Source: Dactylis glomerata
Lineage: Eukaryota; Streptophyta; Magnoliopsida; Poales; Poaceae
Direction: 5' to 3'
Assembly (NCBI GenBank): GCA_007115705.1
Contig: QXEO01001018.1
Span: forward strand, 1 to 64,000
DNA: 64,000 nt
The notes beneath the pieces are model-generated. The model saw only the letters and a program-made list of their open reading frames with translations. It was not told the DNA's origin and searched no databases. Positions 55,701 to 64,000 of the stretch are shown piece after piece; position 1 is the stretch's first letter, and each line of letters begins with the position of its first letter. A program made the position numbers and the translations under genes.

Positions 55701-58529
55701 GGGCTCGATCCAAACGGATCTGGCCGGCATAGCGCTGGGCCAGCCCAGATTCGCCCGCGGCGCACGGGAAACTGATTCAAACGGGCTGCCAAACCGGGCC
55801 TGTCTGTCAGCGACGGTGGGCGACCGAAATGGTATGAAGAGCCCGGGGCCGTCCGATCAAGTCGGGATCGACGGTCCCGGCTCGTCTTCTTCCTCCGGCT
55901 GCGGGAGGTCACGGGTGAAACCCTAGCTGCACAAGGAGGTCACGGGGGGCTCACCTAGGGCCGCAGAAGGCCGTCGGGGAGGTGGCGGGCGGACGCGGAG
56001 GCTTCAGGGATCCCGGTAGTGGTCTCGGAGTGGCTCGAGGTGGTCGGGGGCGTCGGGTCTATCCTCGACGGGATCTGCAGGGATGGGATAATGGTGGTGG
56101 ATCCAAGGTCTCCTGCGGACATGCAATGACACTATTAGATAGATCTAGGAGAGAGGATTCCGATGATATAAAGAAGAGGATCAGAGGTGGTGTAGATCGG
56201 TGGGAAGCTTCCTCGCAAGTTTCCAATACCAAAGTGAAAATCACCTCCCCTCGGCAGTAGAGAGGAGAGGTTTGGGCTCCGGTCCTGGGGGTGAGAGGGG
56301 GGTGGAAGGGGAGCGAAATGAGCCAGGTAGGGGAGGCTGGGGTGCTGTGTGGGTTTATAACTAGAGGGGGCATGGTCTATGGTGGGTTCGGTCTATTCAG
56401 ACCATGGAGAGGGCTGAGGGTCTGGGATTGGGCAAGGGAGGTGGTGGACAAGATAAGAGGGGGCAGGGTGACACCTTGTTGGAGAAGGTATGGCTGTTGC
56501 TGCATGCTTTAAACGAGGTTTGGCAAGATTTTTAAAATGTGCATGTGTCTTTCCAATAGCTACCTCCAAGCACTGGAGGACAAGGAAGAGAGGGTGATGC
56601 TACAGTACATTTTGTCCAGGTATAGGGGAGGGCACTGAGGTGGTCAACAAAATGGTTTGAAGGAGTTTCAAGAAGGTTTAGGTAATAATAGAAGGAAATG
56701 GTGTTGTATGCATGCATTGCTCGAAACTTGAATTTGACCAAACTTAATTACCTACAAGAGGTGCATAAGTGAATGAATTAGGGAGGGGTGGTGGTGGTAG
56801 AGGGTTTTGGATAGGGTCTTGCCAATTTATGGCAATTTTTCTTGGTCACCAAAATTTTTATTTTGAGTATTTGCCCTAATAGTAGTTTGAACTAGATCTT
56901 GGAAATTTTGAGAATAGACAACTAGGATTTTGGGTTTAGATGATTCTAAAATCATAAGAGAGTATGGTGGAGTTCCATCAGATTTATTTGATGAGAAAAT
57001 ATGCAAGAAGAATGCATGGTTGTAATTCCCATGCAATTTTAGTTAATAAGAAAGGAAATACAACATGGAGATATGCATATAGAAATTAATTTCGAAGGCC
57101 CAATAATGAGATCATGCAAGAGCAACATCTGCATATGGTAGTAAGGAAAGGTTGCATTATAGAGAGAATTAATGGTTAGGGCAGAGAGTAGGTTTTTCAG
57201 AAATTTAGGAAGAATACTAAGGACAGAAATAGTTTTGACTAGGGTTCAAAACATAGTCACATAATTAAGTGGCATGCTTCAAAAAGCACCAACAAGTGTA
57301 TAGTTAGTTAGAAGAGGTCATGAGGAAGAGGGATAGGTCAGAGAATGGTCTCAGGACAATTTATTTCAAAATTTAAAAGTGTGAGCAAAAGTGCATCTGA
57401 TAATAGTTAAATGGTTAGTGATTTGATTAGGGTCCGAAACAGAATTAGAACAAGTATCAGAGGGCCTCAAATGACTAGGTGGTAATGGAAGGAATGGAAT
57501 AATAGATGACAAGGATGAGTTCTAGATAGGTGCATTGCTATGGATAGAACCTATGAGCTTAATACAAACATCTGAAAACTGAATCTGTTAACAGGAGTGA
57601 AGATGGTGTACACACAAGATGTTTGACAAAATGGCTGCAAGAAAATAATTTTGAAAATTGAGAGGAACTTCCTAGGGTTGGATGGGGATGGTTACTATAA
57701 CCTCAAGGGTGCTCTAATGGGCTAAAATTAATTATTGCCAAAGTCCTCAAGAAGGGATCATAATGTCTTATGGTAAGACATTAAAGTTTAGGTTTTAGGA
57801 GTGAGAGGAAAACATTAGGATAGGTTCTATTTACAATCAAGAGTTGATTCTATCCAAGTGGGGTTTTTTTTGAATATTAGAGAGAAATCTCAAAACATTT
57901 ATAAACCCTGGGTACTATTCCCATAATTTTTAGAGATAAGAATAATACCAGAGAGGTATGCTTCCCATTTCTCATATTCTTGTAAAAAGGAAAAGTAGTT
58001 GGGAAAATACTTTTATAGAAGATATTGAAAAATGAAATTAGTGCTTATAAAGAGGGAACCTCGTTTCTAGTTTTTGATAAACTTGAGTTTCAGAAATAAA
58101 TACTCCTTCCATAAGGAATAGAGTTGTAGGGTTTTACAAATAGGGAAACATCAAAATTAGGTTTTATATAGGAAATATATTGAAAGCAAATTTATAGTAA
58201 CATCCCCACTAACCACCTTATAATTTGGTGTGCTTTAGATGGGTTAGGCCACAGGCCTACCTATTGATCATAGCTACACACAAGGAACTCAATCAAAGTC
58301 AAACAGGTCATACCAAGTCAACTCATCACACAGAGTCATACCATTGGAAATAAGAGAGGTTGGTCCACAATATTGTTCAACAAGCAATTCATACATTATT
58401 AACATAACAATCAAGACAAACAAGCAAGAAATAGTACTTCCAGAGGTTTGCACAACAATTATTTGTTGGCCCTTATTTTTGGCTCACCCAACACTACTTA
58501 AACAGGGTTACAAAAAGTGGGGTGTTACA
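52747..58529 (-). repeat. LTR C of the tandem array, 5,783 bp
   Basis: Same termini as A and B. It ends at GGGGTGTTACA on the plus strand, immediately followed by the atccc duplication of the array. Confidence 0.9.
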
Positions 58530-58534
58530 ATCCC

Positions 58535-59277
58535 CAAGCTTGAGCTTTTGTCCATTCTTCAACTCATCTCATCATTCTCCAATCCCTACACTTGAAAACT
58601 TCCTTCATACAAAACTAAACACAAATCTATTAGCTACATTAGTGCAAGCATAATATTGAATCAACCCTTTTTTGCTTCAGGTTTCAACTCAAAACTACCA
58701 CATATAAAGCATATACTACTGTAGCAACTTCCCCAAAAGTTCCGTGATCAAAAGAACTCAAAAAGAAAGCGATAAAGCGGCAAACACAAATATTGGAAGA
58801 AATCTGTCAAAACAGAATAACTGACAAAGGTCGAATTTTTAGAGGGTTTTCTGTTGCTCAAATCAAAAAGTGTTCAACTAATGAAAGTTTGGATATAACC
58901 TGGGTCATATGCACAAGAAATCTCAGGTCCAAAAGATATATAGAGAATTTTCACGAATTTTTACGGTGCAGCACCGAAAACTGTTTCAGGACAGCAACAT
59001 CCTCAAATCTTACCTCACTCAAATTAGAGGTTCTCTTGGCACAAAAACGAAATAAAAAGGATAAGGAGCGGTTATTACAGTAGTAATAACTTCCAAGACT
59101 CAGATAAAAGAAAAAATACTGAATGTAAAAACATTGGGTTATCTCCCAAGAGTGCTTTTCTTTAATGCCTTTGAGCTAGGCGCAGAAAAGTGCGAATCAA
59201 GTAATATCGAAGGAGGCATTGAGATCAATTGTAGGAGTCTTTTCAACAATAAATTGAATTGTGTCCAAATGAGTTTT
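58535..59277 (-). mobile_element. base gypsy element, non-coding part joined to the gag fragment
   Basis: On the minus strand, about 110 bases after the gag fragment stops, it reads AAAGAAAAGCACTCTTGGGAGATAACCC. That phrase normally lies behind the coding region in this gypsy group. Protease, reverse transcriptase and integrase are therefore deleted. No ORF of note. Confidence 0.5.
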
Positions 59278-59790
59278 TTAAGATCCTTTATGATCACACT
59301 TTGGTACACTACTTTCATCAAAAGGATTTTCAGGACAAATCCAACTAAAATTCTTTTCCAAAGCATCATGAATTCCTATAAGTTTACAAGGTATTGGCAC
59401 TCTAAAATCTTCATTGGGTGTACCAACAACTTCTACAGGTGAGCCAAGCTTATTAAATTTCTTAAAAACTTTCCTAGCTTCAATGGCAACATCTCTAAAT
59501 TCTATGCGCAAAGTTTCCAAGATAAAAGCTTTCTTTTCGGGGCCCTCAATATCATGAAGCTTAAGGAACATGTATTGCATAAAAGGATTAAGGCTAGCAA
59601 ACCTAGCTTCTAACATGTGAATAAAATAAGCCGAAGCAACTTCATAACTAGGAGCAAGCTCGGCCAAAGACTTTTTCTCAACATCTTTATGCATACTAAT
59701 ATGATTAAAGAACTCCTCAATGTTACTTTTTCCAATAATTGAACCACTACCTACTGAGAGGTCCTCCAAAACGTACTTAGGGAACAACAT
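59278..59790 (-). pseudogene. gag N-terminal fragment of the base gypsy element (Athila-like)
   Basis: About 170 residues begin with MLFPKYVLEDLSVGSG, located 130 bases after the PBS where gag starts in Athila-type elements. The text (SLAELAPSYEVASAYFIHML, FMQYMFLKLHDIEGPEKKAF) is non-repetitive and protein-like but lacks the zinc knuckle. The frame ends at 59278 and no pol follows. It may be a stable short ORF of a non-autonomous family rather than simple decay. Confidence 0.5.
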
Positions 59791-59918
59791 AATGAACTAG
59801 AGTAAAGAAATAACAACTATAAAGGAAACTAATTTTTTTGTGTTTTTGATAAAATGATGCAAGTAAAAATAAAGTAAAGGATGTGCGTGCAAAACTCCCC
59901 TTGCAGAAGTCTTCTTTT

Positions 59919-59936
59919 TCCCCGGCAACGGCGCCA
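59919..59936 (-). other. primer-binding site of the base gypsy element (tRNA-Asp type)
   Basis: The minus strand TGGCGCCGTTGCCGGGGA is the sequence used by plant Athila-lineage elements, complementary to the 3' end of tRNA-Asp. Confidence 0.8.
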
Positions 59937-59946
59937 GAAAACTTGT

Positions 59947-60137
59947 TGATGACGCGGTGATGATGGTGCCAGAAAACTTGTTGGCGTGTAGTTGATGAAT
60001 TAAATGACCGGCCAGTTGGAAACCCCAAGAGAAGGTTCGATGAATATAGCAGAAAGTTTTCCCTCAGTTATGAAACCAAGGTTATCAATCCAGTAGGAAA
60101 AAGACAATACTCCAGAAGGTGATGCCCACTAGCTGCG
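59947..60137 (-). mobile_element. 5' LTR remnant of the base gypsy element
   Basis: Nearly identical to 16182-16375 and ending beside the PBS. It is cut at 60137 by the next LTR. In the 3' LTR the matching site reads gctgcgtgacac, so the insertion point is right after ctgcg. Confidence 0.75.
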
Positions 60138-60512
60138 TGTAACATTCCCGAACGTAGGACAACTCCGGGGTAGATTAGAAGGGCTTTTGTGCATTGCATC
60201 TGAAATTATGGGATTTTTTCGCGCTTTTGTTTCTAAAACCTAGGAGTGATCGAATCTCTCTTTGAGGGGAAATGGTGAACTCTCGAAGTGCGAAAGATTC
60301 GGACATGATCTCTTTTGATCCATTATTGTGAGGAGTGATGACTTAAACCACTAAAACCCTAGCTATAAGGTTTGGAATTTGAACTAATACATAAATCAAG
60401 TTGAATTTGAATGATTGAATTTTGAATTAAAGGCACATTTAGAAAGGATAAATATTCATAAAGAAATAGAAATAGAAATTAAACATCAATCAAGTTTAGA
60501 GCAAACTTAAAC

Positions 60513-60518
60513 TTTATT
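60513..60518 (-). terminator. poly(A) signal in the LTR at 60138-64000
   Basis: AATAAA on the minus strand, preceded by a GT-rich tract (GTGTGTGTGATGATC), a layout typical of a plant 3' end. Confidence 0.45.
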
Positions 60519-62250
60519 GATCATCACACACACATTACGTTGTCTTTACATAATTCAAGAATAAAAGAATAATACAACTTGGAAAGAATCCAAGATAATT
60601 ACATAAAGGAGAAATGGAAGATTACAAGTTATAATTCTAAAAGAAACTAAGAGTCTTTCTTTCTTTTCTTCTCTTCTGATCTTGGCACCTGCAAACAAAT
60701 AAAAGAAACAACAAGTTTGCCAAGGTAATATTTGCCAAGTGGCATTCAGAAATAACACTTCACTGTAGATAATCATCAGAAGCTTGATCTTATCACCAAG
60801 GGCTTGGATAGAAATATCCCAGGCCAGCCGAGATGGGCAAGGCAGCCATAGCAGCATAGTCACCATATGCATGCACTCAGGTGTCACACACCCAAAGCAC
60901 AAGACCAAGTATAAAAGCATCACAGTGGTGAAACTGGCTCGGCTAAAGATCACAGTCGACCAAGATCAGCACCACCACACCATCAGCAGCAACACCAAGC
61001 ACACCATCATCATCAAGAACACACCACCACCACTGAATCATCACCACACAATCAACCCTGCTCATGTGTTGAGAAACAGGGAAGATTCACACCCAGCACA
61101 TCACCAAATAAACCATCCAGCAAAGCCAAAGACCAACATGGTCACTTAGTTCGACTAGGAACTAGGTCAGGCAGCTAGGAGGAGCAGGCTTGCCACAAGA
61201 AGCAGGAAATCAGAATATTCTAGAAGAACAAGCTACTCTTCAGCAGCAGGTTATTATTAAACCACAGCACACATGAGTGCTGGGAGAGAACTCACAAGTT
61301 ATTCTCCCAGGCAGACTGCACAGAGCACAGCCACACAAAGATCAAGCAAAGCCATACAAAGATCAAGCAAAGCTTGATGAAATAAAGGCTTTGGTCATCA
61401 TTTGGATGTCCAGGAGGCCAAGACCTTGGAGACAAGGCCATCCACAGCACCTACTCCCTAACACACAACTTATCTGGGAATTTCTCAAAGGAAATACTCA
61501 CAGAAGTAAGAGCAAGGCCAGGAGTGGCACATGGGTTGCCTAGCTACCAAGACTTAGGCCTAAAACCTAGAAAACCATCAGCTCTATCAATTAAAATTGA
61601 CCAAGTTCAGTTAAGCATCTGGGCAAAGTGGATAGGGACACTTTCAATCAAATAAGCCATCAGCAGATCACCACAGAGAGTGATCTACTCTCAAGAGCAC
61701 CAAACTTAAAACCCACAGTAACTGTGAACACCTCAAGGAGGCATCACAGTGAAGCAGTTAGCTAACAGCTACTGCAAGAGCCATAACAGCAGGCATGAAC
61801 TGTTGCATCACAGCTAGGTAGAACCAAGCTCAACATAATAGCTACATCATTAAATCAGTGCAACAAAAGCACTGCAAGAAAGTGCAGTGAAACTGTTAAT
61901 GACATTAGCCACTTAAACAGCATATTCAGAGATAACTAGAACACATAGTTATCCATGCACTTGATCAAATTGATCAAGATTAGGCACTAGCAAGTCAAAC
62001 AACAGCAGCAGGTGATGAATTCAACAGTAACAGACCACCAGGATATGCCGTGAACTGAATCAACAAGTTTCAGTTAACAAAGTTAACTGAAACTATAACT
62101 GAAACTAACAGTAGCAGCTAAACAAGCATGATCTAGCTTAACAGTAAGATCATAGAGCCTAAACCGCACAAATCACAGCCTACTGAATCGCACAGCACCA
62201 GTGTAGGTTGGGGAAGAAACCCAGTACAGCAGAAGGTAAAGGATTTTGGC

Positions 62251-62414
62251 CAGCACAAGCTCCAGAAGAGCATGGCCAACATAAGCTCTAGGTGAGCTTA
62301 GCCAGTGCCAGCTCAGGGTGGGCATGGTCAGCACAGAGCAAAGCTCCAGTAGGGCATGGAGCAGAGCTCCAGTGGGCATGGGGCAAGCTCCAGGAGGGGA
62401 GCAAGCTCCAGGTG
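62251..62414. repeat. degenerate minisatellite with AGCTCCAG..GGGCATGG units
   Basis: Six to seven imperfect copies of a 20-32-bp unit built on caagctccag and gggcatgg, inside the LTR and next to its GC-rich block. Confidence 0.65.
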
Positions 62415-64000
62415 GTTACAGAGAGATGCCGAGAAGGAGAAGAAGGGGAGGAGCACTTACACAACACCCAGGAGATACCACCGTGGCATGGCGAGGCAGT
62501 GCCCGCACGGCCACGGCGGCATCAAGCCAGGGGAAGTCGCCGACGATACGTCGATGAAGCACCCAGCTCACCAAGCCCAGATCTCGCCACGGACAAGGCA
62601 CAGCAGCTCAAGAGCAAGCTCGAGGTCGCCATGGCCAAGGTCCCGAGCTTCGGAGGCGAAGGGGATGCAAACGACCAGGAGGCAATCAATCAGATCTCGC
62701 GGACAGGCGGAATTGCCATCGCTTGATCTATCGATTGATCACCATCTCAGTAGCAGAGACCGGTGGAGCTCGTCGGAATCAAGCGTGGCGGCGACGAGGC
62801 GATGCAGTCGCCAGGGGAGGTGCGAGAGAGAGGGCAACGCGAGTGAGCGAGGGGAAGAGGCGACCGGTCGGGCCGACCGAGCCGCTGGTCGGGCTCGACC
62901 AGTAGGCTGGCGCCGACAGGTGGGCCTGGCCCGACAGGTGGGCCAGGGTTGGCAGAGGGAGAGGTGAGGGGGAGAGTTTTTAAACAAATTTTAAAAACAG
63001 AAATTGATAAAAGGAAAAGGGTTTTTCTAGAAAAAGCTTTTCAACACCCCATTAAAGCAGAAAAATAAATTAGATTTCTGCAACATAACTTTAATTGATT
63101 TGATCTTTTAAATCACTTAAATAGTGATATCATGAATAAAATAAGGTTTATTCATAATTGTCTTATGAACCTTTCTTTTGAAAGAAAAACCTCTAGAAAT
63201 GATTTAAATGCAAAAATAAAAGAGGAAATAATATTCTTGAATTAAGATCAAGTAAATTCATTCAAGAATTTGACCTGAGTGTTCTTGAATGAATTTCACC
63301 TAATATATACTCTGATAAAATCATAATTAGAGTATATCCACTTATAATAATTCACCAGGTAAGAATATTAGGAATGAAAGCTTAAAAGGATTTCTTCTTA
63401 ATTAGAATAGGACTCATTATCAAAACTGAACTCCATTCCAGGGTATTAAAGAATATTCTTGAATGAAGCAATTTATAACATATACTCTTTAAAATCATAA
63501 AAGGAGTATATAAACCCTAGGATAAGAATAAAATACTTCTAGGGGGGGTTAAAGGGAATACACACACTATAAAGGAGCATGCATTATTTGAATCTTTAAC
63601 CATTGCCCTTATCAGACAATGATGCTATTTCCAGAACCCGAGGTCCCGGGTCACTTCAACAAATCCAACTGCACTACCTTGCAGTTTGCAGGCAAGTTCA
63701 CTCTTGCTCATATCTCTTGTCTATGATGGATTGTGGCAATGACGGGGGTAGAGTGCCGAGGTCGGTGTTACCAAAAATAAGTGTAACCGTATCCGGTGGG
63801 GGTAACTCATTGTCCAGGAAAGGCAAGTATGCCGAGGTCGGCAACTACCAAAGATGTAGACCAGCGAGGGTAGCGAACCGAAGTTGGAGCCGCAAAAGGG
63901 TGGGTATGCACGGTCGCGGGAAGGAACAGTGATTGGCTCGGATCAATGGCTGGGCCCCATACCATTGAAGTATGGAAGGTAAAGTACGCCCGGTTGTGCA

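Larger units (their letters stand above)
36537..58529 (-). mobile_element. tandem LTR retrotransposon array: three 5.8-kb LTRs and two 2.3-kb internal domains (LARD-like)
   Basis: The order on the plus strand is LTR A, internal 1, LTR B, internal 2, LTR C, with periods of 8,113 and 8,097 bases. The whole array, not each unit, is flanked by the 5-bp duplication atccc (36532-36536, 58530-58534), so it descends from one insertion. Each internal domain has a tRNA-Met-type PBS (TGGTATCAGAGCC) and a PPT (AAGGGGGGAAGAG), but no gag, protease, reverse transcriptase or integrase. LTRs far longer than the internal domain and no coding sequence fit the LARD class. GAATCTCGGGA before the PPT resembles Tekay/Del chromoviruses, the likely helper lineage (inference). 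Confidence 0.9.
60138..64000 (-). mobile_element. LTR of another TGTAAC-type element, truncated by the window end
   Basis: It starts TGTAACATTCCCG at 60138 within the base gypsy LTR. A probable TSD, ctgcg, lies at 60133-60137, and its partner is beyond the window. A minus-strand AATAAA (60513-60518), an acceptor-like TTTGTTTGCAG (about 60689-60699) and a GC-rich promoter/leader-like block (about 62440-62990) suggest minus orientation. No gag-pol domain is present in 3.86 kb, so it appears to be LTR sequence throughout. No other gene is seen in this stretch. Confidence 0.55.

Noticed and set aside
36537..58529. Three independent insertions of the same element side by side
   Set aside because: Only one atccc TSD pair, at the outer ends; the internal joins are shared LTRs.
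62292..62967. Overlapping ORFs of 144 and 203 codons
   Set aside because: Frames through a minisatellite and a GC-rich LTR leader; Arg/Ser-rich, no domain.
1..64000. tRNA, rRNA, CRISPR or endogenous pararetrovirus sequence
   Set aside because: Looked for by eye and none seen; tRNA-like words (TGGTATCAGAGCC, TGGCGCCGTTGCC) are primer-binding sites beside LTRs.

Overview
This is a eukaryotic plant window, very probably from a Pooideae grass and most likely a Triticeae (wheat/barley) genome. The reasons are an intronless GRAS-family gene with a GCC run before its start codon, Stowaway and Tourist MITEs with intact target-site duplications (TSDs), and a stack of nested LTR retrotransposons that fills about three quarters of the window. 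The species assignment is inference. No bacterial genes, tRNA, rRNA or CRISPR arrays were seen.

Gene-space, 1-15460. A LINE 3' fragment (1-985) and a weaker second LINE-like tail are followed by a diverged block (2265-6190). The same block occurs again downstream of the gene (11636-14540), so the 3' flank of the GRAS gene is present twice, once on each side of it. Between them lie a broken PIF/Harbinger ORF1-like gene on the minus strand (6486-7530), split by a hAT element with an exact 8-bp TSD, and the only clear host gene: a LISCL-type (SCL9/14/33-like) GRAS regulator, 8055-10214. MITEs sit in one copy of the duplicated block and are absent from the other, including one Stowaway nested in another.

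Nested retrotransposon stack, 15461-64000. A minus-strand LTR fragment (15461-16181) is cut by a minus-strand gypsy element with an Athila-type tRNA-Asp primer site. That element is itself a gag-only derivative. Its 3' LTR is at 16182-17861 and the remains of its 5' end at 58535-60137. Four insertions split it: (1) a plus-strand solo LTR (18034-32235, TSD agaaa); (2) an LTR-like repeat (about 32588-34736); (3) a 22-kb tandem array in minus orientation of three 5.8-kb LTRs and two 2.3-kb non-coding internal domains (36537-58529, TSD atccc); (4) a further LTR starting at 60138 and running off the window. Inside the solo LTR sits the youngest element, a 9,991-bp minus-strand retrotransposon (19143-29133, TSD ctccc) with LTRs that differ at 8 of 743 positions.

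Most notable content. The 9,991-bp element has a gag-protease ORF but no reverse transcriptase or integrase. Its other half carries a seven-exon gene on the opposite strand, resembling the 'putative gypsy type transposon' (Transposase_28) family with a coiled-coil C-terminus. Its gag ORF appears to start inside the LTR and read through the primer-binding site. The tandem array behaves like a LARD (large LTRs, no protein, intact PBS and PPT). Its LTRs share a conserved core and a phase-compatible acidic mini-exon with the otherwise diverged solo LTR.
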